The position numbers were made by a program, and so were the translations under genes. Below the pieces are notes generated by a model. The model was not told the DNA's origin, did not search any database, and saw only the letters and a list, made by a program, of their open reading frames with translations. From Lysobacter ciconiae (GTDB lineage Bacteria > Pseudomonadota > Gammaproteobacteria > Xanthomonadales > Xanthomonadaceae), in the NCBI RefSeq assembly GCF_015209725.1, contig NZ_CP063656.1, positions 1,781,001 to 1,845,000 of the forward strand: a stretch of 64,000 nt of DNA, in the 5' to 3' direction. Position 1 is the stretch's first letter, and each line of letters opens with the position of its first letter. Positions 44,671 to 53,581 of the stretch are shown here, one piece after another.

Positions 44671-47157
44671 TCAATCCGGTCGATAGGATAGCCCAGCCGC
44701 AGCCTCCACCAGGGTCTTATTCTCGCGCCGGGCCGCATCCCACAGCCGTGGACGTGCGGCCCGTCGCGTTTCCACGGCGATGCCGGCTTTTCCCATGCGA
44801 ATGCGGATCGCCCCGTCCTGCGCCGTGTCCGGCGTGGCAGCGCCTGCGTCCTGCCAGCGTCGGGTCACCTCGGCGCGCGGGTGGCCGTAGCGGTTGCCAT
44901 GCCCGCTGGACATGATCGCCAGTTGTGCCCCGCTCGCCTCCACCAGCGCCGGATCGGACGCGGTGGCGGCGCCGTGGTGGGACACGAGTACCACTTCGGC
45001 CTTGATCGACGACGCCTCATCCAGCCGGCTGCGGCGGACCAGATCGCGCTCGATGACGTTGCCCACATCGCCCAGCAGGAGCGCGGTGCCGTATTTTCCG
45101 GTGACCCGGAGCACGCAACTGGCGTCGTTGCCAAGGTAGGGGAAGTACGGCGGCGGGTGCATGAAACGGAACGACACCCCGTCCCATTCCCACTGCTCGC
45201 CAGCGACGCACGGCAGCGTGGCGGCGATGCCGGAGTCTTCCGGCGCGTTGGCGATATCGATGCCGGTACGGCTGCGCACCGCCTCGAACCCGCCGCTGTG
45301 ATCGTTGTCGGCATGGCTGACCACCGCGCGGGCCAGTCGCGCGACCCCGAGCGCGCGCATGGCCGGAATGACCACGCGCTCGCCGCTGTCGAAACCGTCC
45401 GGAGTCGACGGGCCCATGTCGTACAGCAGCGTGTGTGCGCTCGTGCGGACCAGCACGGAGGACCCCTGCCCCACGTCGAGCACCTGGATGTCCACCTCGC
45501 CGGGCTCAGGCAGGTCGCGCGCGGGCCACAACAGGGGCAGCCACAGCAGCAACGCCAGCGGACGCCCGGGCAGTCCGCGGGGCAGCAGCAGCCAGAACGC
45601 ACCGACCAGGGCCAGTGGCAGGGCATACCAGCGCGACTCGCGCAGCCACCACAGGGCTCTATCGCTCGCGGCCATCGTGTCGAAAAGCGGCCAGCTGAGC
45701 TGGAAGCACCGCGCGGCTGCGTCCCAGGCCCACAGCCCCCATCCGGCGTGCAGCAATTCCAGCGATGTACCCACCAGCGACAGCGGCACGACCACGAGGG
45801 TCCACCACGGCACCGCCACCAGGTTTGCCAGCGGTCCTGCGAGCGAGGCCTGGTCGAAGAGCACGGCCGTGAGGGGTAGCAGGCCGATGGTGGCCACGCC
45901 CTGGGCCGATACAAGGTCGCGCAGAGGACGGCGACCGGCCTCCGGCAGGCACCAGACCAGCCAGGCGACACCGAAAAAGCTCAGCCAGAACCCCGCGGTC
46001 AGCGCCGACAACGGGTCGACGATCAGCACCGCGATCATCGCCAAAGCCAGCACCTCCAGCGTCGTGGAGCGTCGCCGCTGGATGCGCATGCCGGCGACCA
46101 CGGCCACCATCAGGACCGTCCGCACTGTCGGCAGCGCGAACCCTGCCACCGCTGCATACAAAACCGCTCCGACAAGACCGCCGATGGCGGCCGCCATTGG
46201 GCGCGGAACGCGTCGGCCCAGACCAGGGAACAGCCACCACACCCCAGCCATCGCCAGCGCGAAGAATCCGGCGACGATTCCGACGTGCATGCCGGAAATC
46301 GCCACCAGATGGCTCAGGCCATTGGCACGCAGGACGTGCCAGTCCTCATCGTCCAGACCGCGGGTATCGCCGAGCGCAAAGGCGGACAGGAAGCGCGCCG
46401 ACTCGGGGGCGACGGACGCCGCGATGCGCTGCGACATGGCGCCACGCCAGGCGTTGATCCCTCTTCCTGCCTGCTGAAGGTGCGCCTGCCCGGGATCGCG
46501 GACATATCCGGTGGCAGTCACCCGGCCAGCGAAGGCGTGCTTTTCGCTGTCGAACCCGCCCGGATTTCGCAGGCCGCGCGGCGCGCGCAGCCGCACGGTC
46601 ATCTGCCAGCGCTGACCCGCCTGGACCCGCTCACGTCCGGTGCCCGTGCCGTCGCGTTCGTCGAACCACGACAGTCTCAGCAGCCGGCCGCGCAAAGGCT
46701 CGGACTGGTCGCTCGCGCGATCGACCCGGAGCGCGAATGCGGTGCGCCGCGGCTGATGCTGCGGCAGCTCGATGATCCGTCCGGAAACCACCACGTCGCG
46801 CTTCTCCCAATCCGCGGGAAGCTGGACAGACAAGGCATGGGTGGCGTGCACGCCTGCGAGGGCGAAACCAACGAGGCACGCACCCAGCCAACGCCCTCGC
46901 CAGGGCCGCCACCACGCTGGCACGCCAATGGTCAGGGCAAGCAGCAAGAGCCAGAGCGGCGCCAGCCAGGGCAGCCACAAGGCCAGCGATACACCCGCGA
47001 GCAGCCCGCCCGCCACTGGCACGCCAAGTGGACGTGAATGTGCCTGCCGCGTCGCCACGCGATCACCGCCAACCGCGCCTGCGCCGGGGCCGGCGGGCAT
47101 TCCATCGTCGGCGTCAATACTTGGACTGGACGGCGGCGTCCCTGCCGCATTGCTCAT
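44671..47157 (-). CDS. comEC: DNA internalization-related competence protein ComEC/Rec2
   Basis: 828-residue inner-membrane channel for DNA uptake in natural transformation. After a polar 45-residue start come two to three helices and a DUF4131-like OB region (about 95-210), the multi-helix competence domain (about 240-510, with HLVAISGMHVGI) and a C-terminal metallo-beta-lactamase-like domain (about 560-790, SHADNDHSGG and VSHHGA) that may degrade the displaced strand. It lies between lolD and exbB, an arrangement common in xanthomonads. The gene starts 64 bases after lolD. Confidence 0.93.
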   Translation of the reverse strand: MSNAAGTPPSSPSIDADDGMPAGPGAGAVGGDRVATRQAHSRPLGVPVAGGLLAGVSLALWLPWLAPLWLLLLALTIGVPAWWRPWRGRWLGACLVGFALAGVHATHALSVQLPADWEKRDVVVSGRIIELPQHQPRRTAFALRVDRASDQSEPLRGRLLRLSWFDERDGTGTGRERVQAGQRWQMTVRLRAPRGLRNPGGFDSEKHAFAGRVTATGYVRDPGQAHLQQAGRGINAWRGAMSQRIAASVAPESARFLSAFALGDTRGLDDEDWHVLRANGLSHLVAISGMHVGIVAGFFALAMAGVWWLFPGLGRRVPRPMAAAIGGLVGAVLYAAVAGFALPTVRTVLMVAVVAGMRIQRRRSTTLEVLALAMIAVLIVDPLSALTAGFWLSFFGVAWLVWCLPEAGRRPLRDLVSAQGVATIGLLPLTAVLFDQASLAGPLANLVAVPWWTLVVVPLSLVGTSLELLHAGWGLWAWDAAARCFQLSWPLFDTMAASDRALWWLRESRWYALPLALVGAFWLLLPRGLPGRPLALLLWLPLLWPARDLPEPGEVDIQVLDVGQGSSVLVRTSAHTLLYDMGPSTPDGFDSGERVVIPAMRALGVARLARAVVSHADNDHSGGFEAVRSRTGIDIANAPEDSGIAATLPCVAGEQWEWDGVSFRFMHPPPYFPYLGNDASCVLRVTGKYGTALLLGDVGNVIERDLVRRSRLDEASSIKAEVVLVSHHGAATASDPALVEASGAQLAIMSSGHGNRYGHPRAEVTRRWQDAGAATPDTAQDGAIRIRMGKAGIAVETRRAARPRLWDAARRENKTLVEAAAGLSYRPD

Positions 47158-47191
47158 GGCGTACTTCCATGTGGTGAAGATTGTCGCTGGG

Positions 47192-47216
47192 CCGGCGCAC
47201 CAGCACGCTGCGCCGG
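47192..47216 (-). other. Hairpin between lolD and comEC
   Basis: A perfect eight-base stem CCGGCGCA/TGCGCCGG with a nine-base loop fills much of the 64-base gap. No T run follows on the minus strand, so it is more likely an RNA-processing or stability element than a terminator. Confidence 0.4.
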
Positions 47217-47221
47217 AGTGC

Positions 47222-47941
47222 CTACATGTCGCTTGCCACCAGTTCGCGCAGGCGGCCCTGGTGCAGTTCCAGCACCCGGTCCAGCCGGCTGGCCAGACGC
47301 CGGTCGTGGGTCACCAGGACGAGGCTGGTGCGGTGCTCGCGGTTGAGTTCCAGCATCTGGTCGAACACGTGCGCGGCGGTCTTCTCGTCCAGGTTGCCCG
47401 TCGGCTCATCGCCCAGAACGCAGGCCGGGCGGTTGACCAGCGCGCGCGCCACCGCCGCACGCTGACGCTCACCGCCGGAGAGTTCACCCGGCTTGTGCTC
47501 AAGGCGGTGCCCCAACCCAACCGACTCCAGCAGGTCGCGCGCACGATCGCGCGCGGTGGCCACTTTCTCGCCACCCAACAGCACCGGCAACATCACGTTC
47601 TCCAGCGCGGTGAACTCCGGCAGCAGATGATGGAACTGGTAGACGAACCCCAGTGCCCGGTTGCGTAGTTGCCCGCGCGCCGTATCCGACAGCGCACTCA
47701 TCCAGTGCCCGTCGACGTAGACGTCGCCGGCGGTCGGCGTATCCAGCCCGCCAAGCAGGTGCAGCAAGGTGCTCTTGCCTGCCCCGGACGCGCCGACGAT
47801 GGCGACGGTCTCGCCCCTGCGGACCTCCAGCCCGAGGCCGTCGAATACCGGCGTGCGCATCTTGCCTTCGGCATAGACCATGCCCAGGCCGGTACATCCG
47901 AGGACCACGTCATCGCCGGGCTGCCAGACAGGCTCATTCAT
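47222..47941 (-). CDS. lolD: Lipoprotein-releasing system ATP-binding protein LolD
   Basis: 239-residue ABC ATPase. Walker A GASGAGKST, signature LSGGE, Walker B ACVLGDEPTGNLD and the Lol-specific QFHHLLPEFTALENVMLP stretch are present. It powers extraction of outer-membrane lipoproteins. The ATG at 47941 overlaps the last eight bases of lolC. Confidence 0.95.
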   Translation of the reverse strand: MNEPVWQPGDDVVLGCTGLGMVYAEGKMRTPVFDGLGLEVRRGETVAIVGASGAGKSTLLHLLGGLDTPTAGDVYVDGHWMSALSDTARGQLRNRALGFVYQFHHLLPEFTALENVMLPVLLGGEKVATARDRARDLLESVGLGHRLEHKPGELSGGERQRAAVARALVNRPACVLGDEPTGNLDEKTAAHVFDQMLELNREHRTSLVLVTHDRRLASRLDRVLELHQGRLRELVASDM

Positions 47942-49175
47942 AGCGAAGCGCCTCTGCCGGAGGGGTGCGCGCGGCACGCCAGGCTGGATAGATCGTGGCC
48001 AGGAACGCCATCACCAGCGCCACCGCGGTGATCGCGAGCACATCCTCCGGCTTGAGGTCGGTCGGCAGCCCGGTGATGTAGTAGACATCCTCCGGCAGCA
48101 GGCTGACGCCAAACACCCGCTCGATCGCAAACAGGATGTTCTCCAGGTTCAGGGTCAGCACGATGCCGCCGACCACGCCCAGGACGGTGCCAATCACGCC
48201 AATCAGGCTGCCCTGCACCATGAACACCTGCATCACTCCTTTGGGCGACAGGCCGAAGGTACGCATGATCGCGATATCGGCCTGCTTGTCGGTGACCAGC
48301 ATCACCTGGGAGGAGACCAGGTTGAATGCGCCCATCGCGATGATCAGCGACAGCAGGATCGCCATCAGGGTCTTCTCCATCTTCAGCGCGCGGAACATGT
48401 TGGCGTTGTCGGTGGTCCAGTCGCTGACCTGCAGGCCGCCCAGCTTGGACGCCAGGTCGCGGGCGACATCCCAGGCCTGGTTCATGTCGACCAGGCGCAG
48501 GCGCACCCCGGTCACCCCGTCCTGCAGGCGCATCAAGCGCTGCATGTCGGACATGCTGGTGAACGCCATGCTGCGGTCGTATTCGTTGTACCCGACCTCG
48601 AAGATGCCGCTGACGGTGAACCGCTTGACCCGCGGCATCGCACCGACCGGCGTGCTGTTGAACTCGGCGATCGTCATGACCACCTTGTCGCCGACGCCGA
48701 CTCCCAGCCACGCAGCCAATTCACGCCCCAGCACGATATTGAACTCACCCGGCGCCAGCGACTCCAGCGTGCCCGACACCATCTTGTCGCCCAGAACCGA
48801 GACGGTGCGCTCGTCCGCGGGGACCACGCCGCGGACCATCGCCGGTTGCTGGCGCGGTCCGTTGAGCAGGGCTTCTTTTTCCACATACGGTGCCGCTCCG
48901 GCGACCCGCGGATCGGTCAGCGCGAGGTCGACCGCCTGCTGCCAGTTGTCCAGCGGTTCGCCGAAGGCACTGACGGTCGCGTGCGCGGCCATCTGCAGCA
49001 TGCGGTCGCGAATTTCCTGCTGGAAGCCGCTCATCACCGCCAGGGTGGTGATCAAGGCCGCCACGCCCAGGGCGATGCCGAGGATGGAGGCCAGCGAAAT
49101 AAAAGAGATGAAACCATTGCGGCGTTTGGCGCGCAGGTAGCGCAGGCCGATGGCTACTGGGATGGGTTTGAACAT
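47934..49175 (-). CDS. lolC: Lipoprotein-releasing system transmembrane protein LolC/LolE
   Basis: 413 residues with an N-terminal membrane helix (about 22-48), a large periplasmic domain and three C-terminal helices (about 268-400). The N-terminal RYLRAKRRNGFISFIS motif is diagnostic. Only one permease gene is present, so it probably serves as the single LolF-like or both LolC/E roles, unless a second gene lies elsewhere. Confidence 0.92.
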   Translation of the reverse strand: MFKPIPVAIGLRYLRAKRRNGFISFISLASILGIALGVAALITTLAVMSGFQQEIRDRMLQMAAHATVSAFGEPLDNWQQAVDLALTDPRVAGAAPYVEKEALLNGPRQQPAMVRGVVPADERTVSVLGDKMVSGTLESLAPGEFNIVLGRELAAWLGVGVGDKVVMTIAEFNSTPVGAMPRVKRFTVSGIFEVGYNEYDRSMAFTSMSDMQRLMRLQDGVTGVRLRLVDMNQAWDVARDLASKLGGLQVSDWTTDNANMFRALKMEKTLMAILLSLIIAMGAFNLVSSQVMLVTDKQADIAIMRTFGLSPKGVMQVFMVQGSLIGVIGTVLGVVGGIVLTLNLENILFAIERVFGVSLLPEDVYYITGLPTDLKPEDVLAITAVALVMAFLATIYPAWRAARTPPAEALRYE

Positions 49176-49181
49176 AGCCCG

Positions 49182-49628
49182 CTATGGTGCCACCGAACGG
49201 CGCCCGCGAGCAGGAGTTTGTGCCGGCAATGCGAGCCGCAGTTCGCGCCGGCTGGCTGCGTCCAGCGTGTCGGGCCACCATGCCAGACGATGCACGCGCC
49301 GCTCCGCATCGCGCCAGCGCGCGAAGCTCAGAGGCCCGCGCCAGAACACCTGGAAGTCGGTGACCGGTTCGTCGTCGACCTGCACGATGGGCCCGTCAAT
49401 CTCGATTTCGACGACCGGAGTCGCCATTTCGCGGCGCCACTCACGTACGCCCCATGCCACAGCAAGGACGGCGCCGGGCCACGTCACTACCCGGGGAAAA
49501 CCGGAGACCAGCAGCGAGAGGGCGGCCAGCACGGCCATGAGCGGCAGCGCGGCCATCAACCAGGCCGATGGCCGCCACTCAAGGCGGCAGCTGGCGGATG
49601 GCGCTGACGAGCGTTGCGAGTTCGGCAT
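49182..49628 (-). CDS. YgfX-like inner-membrane protein
   Basis: 148 residues, two close hydrophobic helices (about 20-58) and a soluble C-terminal part with a WPDTLDAASRRELRLALPA segment. Position and topology match YgfX (CptA) of enterobacteria, which is encoded after sdhE and interacts with it or with cytoskeletal proteins. Its start lies 50 bases inside sdhE. Sequence similarity is weak, so the call rests on topology and context. Confidence 0.65.
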   Translation of the reverse strand: MPNSQRSSAPSASCRLEWRPSAWLMAALPLMAVLAALSLLVSGFPRVVTWPGAVLAVAWGVREWRREMATPVVEIEIDGPIVQVDDEPVTDFQVFWRGPLSFARWRDAERRVHRLAWWPDTLDAASRRELRLALPAQTPARGRRSVAP

Positions 49629-49839
49629 CCGGGGCGACCTCGTGACCCATGAACCAGTGCCAGAGCTTATCGTCCTCGCAGCCCAGCAGGCGTAGGAAAA
49701 CCGCCCGATCGGCTACGGACGCCTGCCGCCATTCGCGGTCCAGATAACGCCCAAACAGCTGGTCCAGCTCGCGCATGCCGCGCCGGCACTTCCAGCGCAG
49801 ACGACGCAGCTCGACCTCATCTTCCGGGCTCAGTTGCAT
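49579..49839 (-). CDS. sdhE: FAD assembly factor SdhE
   Basis: 86 residues, all-helical. The RGMRELD motif (about 20-26) is the RGxxE signature of SdhE/SDHAF2, which promotes covalent flavinylation of SdhA. Downstream WHWFMGHE fits the family. It follows sdhB by 14 bases and overlaps the ygfX-like gene. Confidence 0.93.
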   Translation of the reverse strand: MQLSPEDEVELRRLRWKCRRGMRELDQLFGRYLDREWRQASVADRAVFLRLLGCEDDKLWHWFMGHEVAPDAELATLVSAIRQLPP

Positions 49840-49853
49840 GGCTGCGGCCCGGA

Positions 49854-50636
49854 TCAGGTCCGGCGCGCCACCATCAGCTTCTTGATCTCGGCAATCGCAC
49901 GCGCGGGGTTCAGCCCCTTGGGGCAGGTGCGCGTGCAGTTGAGGATGGTGTGGCAGCGGTACAGCTTGAACGGATCTTCCAGGTCATCCAGGCGCGCACC
50001 GGTGTCCTCGTCGCGGCTGTCGGAAATCCAGCGATACGCCTGGAGCAGGACGGCCGGGCCGAGATAGCGGTCGCCGTTCCACCAATGGCTGGGGCAACCG
50101 GCGGTGCAGCAGGCGCACAGGATGCACTCGTACAGGCCGTCGAGCTTCTTGCGGTCCGCCGGCGACTGCAGGCGCTCGCGGTCGCTGGGTGCCGGGCTGG
50201 CGGTGCGGATCCAGGGCTTGATCGACGCGTACTGCGCGTAGAAATGGGTCAGGTCCGGCACCAGGTCCTTGACCACTTCCATCGCCGGCAGCGGGTAGAT
50301 CGGCACGTCGCCACCGCTGCAATCCTCGATCGCCTTGGTGCAGGCCAGGGTGTTGGTGCCGTCGATGTTCATTGCGCACGACCCGCAGATGCCCTCGCGG
50401 CAGGAGCGGCGGAAGGTCAGCGTCGGGTCGATCTCGTTCTTGATCTTGATCAGCGCGTCCAGAACCATCGGGCCGCAGCTCGCCATGTCCACCTCGTAGG
50501 TGTCCACGCGCGGGTTCTGGTCGTCGTCGGGATTCCAGCGGTAGACGCGGAACGTACGCGGCTGCTTGGCCCCGGGCGTCTCGTAGTGCTTGCCCTTCTG
50601 GATCGTCGAGTTTTTGGGAAGGTTGAAATCGGCCAT
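49854..50636 (-). CDS. sdhB: Succinate dehydrogenase iron-sulfur subunit
   Basis: 260 residues. The N-terminal ferredoxin fold holds the 2Fe-2S ligands (CREGICGSC and a later Cys). The C-terminal part has the 4Fe-4S (CILCACCTAGC) and 3Fe-4S (CHTILNCTRTCPKG) ligands. It passes electrons from FAD in SdhA to ubiquinone. It lies 79 bases after sdhA. Confidence 0.97.
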   Translation of the reverse strand: MADFNLPKNSTIQKGKHYETPGAKQPRTFRVYRWNPDDDQNPRVDTYEVDMASCGPMVLDALIKIKNEIDPTLTFRRSCREGICGSCAMNIDGTNTLACTKAIEDCSGGDVPIYPLPAMEVVKDLVPDLTHFYAQYASIKPWIRTASPAPSDRERLQSPADRKKLDGLYECILCACCTAGCPSHWWNGDRYLGPAVLLQAYRWISDSRDEDTGARLDDLEDPFKLYRCHTILNCTRTCPKGLNPARAIAEIKKLMVARRT

Positions 50637-50715
50637 CGGTGGTTCCGCCCTGGAAGCCGGTCTCAGCCGGCACCGCGGACCGGTGTGCGGCCCGCGGGGT
50701 GATTGGTGAAAACGA

Positions 50716-52506
50716 TCAGTAGACCCGCTTTGCAGGCGGGACCACGGCCACGTCGTCAGTCAGCGTGTACATGTGGACCGGCCGGTAGTCGATCTTCGTA
50801 TTGCCCGCATCGTCGACCCAGCACAGCGAGTGCTTGTGCCAGTTCGTGTCATCGCGCTCGGGGTAGTCGTCGCGAGCGTGGGCGCCGCGGGATTCGGTGC
50901 GGTTCTCCGCGCAGACGATCGTCGACAGCGCCTGGCCCAGCAGGTTGGACAGCTCGAAGGTTTCAACCAGGTCGGAGTTCCAGATCAGCGAGCGGTCGGT
51001 GACCTTGACGTCCTCGAAGGAGGCGCGGATCTCGCGGATCCGGCTCACGCCCTCGGCCAGGGTTTCCTCGGTGCGGAACACGGCTGCGTCGGCCTGCATC
51101 GCGCGCTGCATCTGGTCGCGGATGACGGCGGTCGGCGTGCTGCCGTTGGCGTTGCGCAGCTTGTCCAGGTGCGCCAGCGACGCATCGCAGGCATCGGCGG
51201 GAAGGTCGGGATGGCTCGCGCCCGGGGTGAGCGTCTCGGCGCAGCGATTGGCCACCGCGCGACCGAACACCACCAGGTCGAGCAGCGAGTTGGAACCCAG
51301 CCGGTTGGCGCCATGCACGGATACGCAGGCCGCCTCGCCGATCGCGTACAGGCCCGGAACCACGGCATCAGGATCACCGTTCTTCAGCTGCACGACTTCG
51401 CCGTGGTAGTTGGTCGGCACGCCGCCCATGTTGTAGTGCACGGTGGGGATGACCGGGATCGGCTGCTTTTCCACATCGACGTTGGCAAAGATGCGCGCCG
51501 ACTCGGCGATGCCGGGCAGCTTGTCGTGGATCACTTCCGGGCCCAGGTGGGTCAGGTCGAGCAGCATGTGGTCCTTGTGCTCGCCGACACCGCGGCCTTC
51601 GCGGATTTCCATGGTCATCGCGCGGCTGACCACGTCACGCGACGCCAGGTCCTTCGCCGATGGCGCGTAGCGCTCCATGAAGCGCTCGCCGGCGGCGTTG
51701 CGCAGGATGCCGCCTTCACCGCGGACGCCCTCGGTGATCAGGCAGCCAGCGCCGTAGATACCGGTCGGGTGGAACTGCACGAACTCCATGTCCTGCAGTG
51801 CCAGTCCGGCCCGCAGCGCCATGCCGTTGCCGTCGCCGGTACAGGTGTGCGCGGAGGTCGCCGAGAAGTACGCGCGCCCGTAACCGCCGGTCGCCAGCAC
51901 CGTGCCCTGCGAACGGAACAGGTGCAGCGTGCCCTCGGCCATGTCCAGCGCGAGCACCCCGCGGCACACGCCGTCGGCATCCATGATCAGGTCGAGCGCG
52001 AAGTACTCGATGAAGAACTCGGCGTGGTGCGCCAGCGACTGCTGGTACAGCGTGTGCAGGATCGCGTGACCGGTGCGGTCGGCGGCCGCGCAGGTGCGCT
52101 GCGCCGGCGGGCCCTCGCCGTACTTGGTGGTCATGCCACCGAAGGGGCGCTGGTAGATCTTGCCCTCGGGGGTGCGCGAGAACGGCACGCCCTGGTGCTC
52201 CAGCTCGATGATCGCCGGGATGGCCTCGCGGCACATGTACTCGATCGCGTCCTGGTCGCCCAGCCAGTCGGACCCCTTCACGGTGTCGTAGAAATGGTAG
52301 CGCCAGTCGTCCTCGCCCATGTTGCCCAGCGCCGCGGCGACGCCACCCTGGGCGGCCACGGTGTGCGAGCGGGTCGGGAAGACCTTGGTGATGCATGCGG
52401 TCTTGAGGCCCTTCTGGGCCAGACCGAAGGTCGCGCGCAGTCCGGCGCCACCGGCACCGACCACGACCATGTCGAATTTGTGTTCCTGGATCTTGTAAGC
52501 CGGCAC
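50716..52506 (-). CDS. sdhA: Succinate dehydrogenase flavoprotein subunit
   Basis: 596 residues. Seen are the FAD-binding GAGGAGLRA near the start, SHTVAAQGG with the flavin-linking His, the HPTGIYGAG substrate region and the C-terminal capping residues. It oxidises succinate to fumarate. The start is a GTG at 52506, two bases after the sdhD stop, because the conserved YKIQEHKFDMVVVGAG begins right there. Confidence 0.96.
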   Translation of the reverse strand: MPAYKIQEHKFDMVVVGAGGAGLRATFGLAQKGLKTACITKVFPTRSHTVAAQGGVAAALGNMGEDDWRYHFYDTVKGSDWLGDQDAIEYMCREAIPAIIELEHQGVPFSRTPEGKIYQRPFGGMTTKYGEGPPAQRTCAAADRTGHAILHTLYQQSLAHHAEFFIEYFALDLIMDADGVCRGVLALDMAEGTLHLFRSQGTVLATGGYGRAYFSATSAHTCTGDGNGMALRAGLALQDMEFVQFHPTGIYGAGCLITEGVRGEGGILRNAAGERFMERYAPSAKDLASRDVVSRAMTMEIREGRGVGEHKDHMLLDLTHLGPEVIHDKLPGIAESARIFANVDVEKQPIPVIPTVHYNMGGVPTNYHGEVVQLKNGDPDAVVPGLYAIGEAACVSVHGANRLGSNSLLDLVVFGRAVANRCAETLTPGASHPDLPADACDASLAHLDKLRNANGSTPTAVIRDQMQRAMQADAAVFRTEETLAEGVSRIREIRASFEDVKVTDRSLIWNSDLVETFELSNLLGQALSTIVCAENRTESRGAHARDDYPERDDTNWHKHSLCWVDDAGNTKIDYRPVHMYTLTDDVAVVPPAKRVY

Positions 52507-52508
52507 GA

Positions 52509-52910
52509 TCAGCCCCCGAACGCGATGCGAATGACCGCGAACACGCTGGCAAGTGCCGCGAGTACGCAGATGAAGACGACCGCCATCTGGGCCGTGACCG
52601 ACAACCAGGCGGTGTGCACGTAATCCTCGATGACGACCTGCATGCCCAGCTTGGCGTGCCAGAAGGACGCAATCAGGAACGCGATCAGCAGGAGGGCATT
52701 GACCGGCGCGGCAACCGTCGCGCGGACGCTGGCATAGTCGCCACCCACCACGGACAGCAGCAGATAGAGCACGTAGAGAGACAGGAACACCAGCGCGATC
52801 GCGGTGACGCGCTGGACGATGAAGTGCCCGGTGCCTTCCTTCGCCGAACCCAGCCCGCGAGCACGCTTGAGCGGATTGCGCAGGTCGCCCTGCAGGTTGT
52901 TGCTGTTCAT
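52509..52910 (-). CDS. sdhD: Succinate dehydrogenase membrane anchor subunit
   Basis: 133 residues, three transmembrane helices (about 32-52, 60-82, 105-128). The SFWHAKLGMQVVIEDYVH segment carries the haem-ligand His. With SdhC it forms the quinone site. The ATG at 52910 overlaps the sdhC stop (ATGA). Confidence 0.92.
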   Translation of the reverse strand: MNSNNLQGDLRNPLKRARGLGSAKEGTGHFIVQRVTAIALVFLSLYVLYLLLSVVGGDYASVRATVAAPVNALLLIAFLIASFWHAKLGMQVVIEDYVHTAWLSVTAQMAVVFICVLAALASVFAVIRIAFGG

Positions 52911-53302
52911 GCGGCACCCCACTGCTGCATTGCCGCGAGCCAGACCAGCGCAGTGATCACCAGGCTCACGATGATGGTGGTCCAGCTGTTGCGGACGAAG
53001 TCGGGAATGCGGAAACCCCAGCCCGCATCCTGGAGCACGTGGCGGATGCCGTTGGCGAGGTGGTACGCGAACGCCCAGCTCCAGCCGAACAGCACCAGGA
53101 AGCCGGGAATCGAGCGCGCGCACCGGCTGAAATCGGCCCACTGCGAAGGACCCGCCGCGAGCGCCCACAGGCCCCACACGAACAGCAGGCTGCCGGCGAC
53201 CAGGACGATGCCGGTCGCACGGTGGAGGATCGAGGTGACCATCTGGACCTGCCAGCGGTAGACCTGGATATGCGGGGATATGGGACGTTGGCGACTGGCC
53301 AT
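52907..53302 (-). CDS. sdhC: Succinate dehydrogenase cytochrome b556 subunit
   Basis: 131 residues with RPISPHIQVYRW and SILHRATG, the SdhC signature including the quinone-site residues, then three helices and HLANGIRHVLQD with the haem His. The ATG at 53302 starts two residues from conserved sequence; the open frame upstream is ignored. Confidence 0.93.
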   Translation of the reverse strand: MASRQRPISPHIQVYRWQVQMVTSILHRATGIVLVAGSLLFVWGLWALAAGPSQWADFSRCARSIPGFLVLFGWSWAFAYHLANGIRHVLQDAGWGFRIPDFVRNSWTTIIVSLVITALVWLAAMQQWGAA

Positions 53303-53375
53303 GGCAACGGCGCTCTCTGGGCTGGGCGGCGGGGCCGCGTGGCGAAACATGCTGGGGACTGGACGTCAGGCGACG

Positions 53376-53552
53376 TCAGAAATCGATGCAGCGGCCGTTC
53401 TTCTCCCAATCGCCGTACCGGGTCGGGTTCAGGCCATCGCGGCCACCGTGCTCGGGAATCTGGGAGGTCTGCTCCGGCGGGTTCACAATCGTGTCCACGG
53501 GTGCCTCGGCAGGCGCGGCAGGATCGGTCTCGGAGGTGGTTTGGCCTATCAT
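53376..53552 (-). CDS. SDHAF4-like succinate dehydrogenase assembly factor (DUF1674)
   Basis: 58-residue protein, an easily missed small gene. After a variable acidic start, the C-terminal 19 residues have the DUF1674/SDHAF4 signature: NPTRYGDWE, then KNGRCIDF at the very end. In eukaryotes SDHAF4 binds flavinylated SdhA and promotes joining with SdhB; bacterial members are widespread in alpha- and some gammaproteobacteria. The ATG at 53552 is 29 bases from the divergent ygfZ start. It leads the sdhCDAB-sdhE operon, 73 bases before sdhC. Confidence 0.88.
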   Translation of the reverse strand: MIGQTTSETDPAAPAEAPVDTIVNPPEQTSQIPEHGGRDGLNPTRYGDWEKNGRCIDF

Positions 53553-53581
53553 CACTGCGTCCTAGCTTAGTTGCCGCCCCC

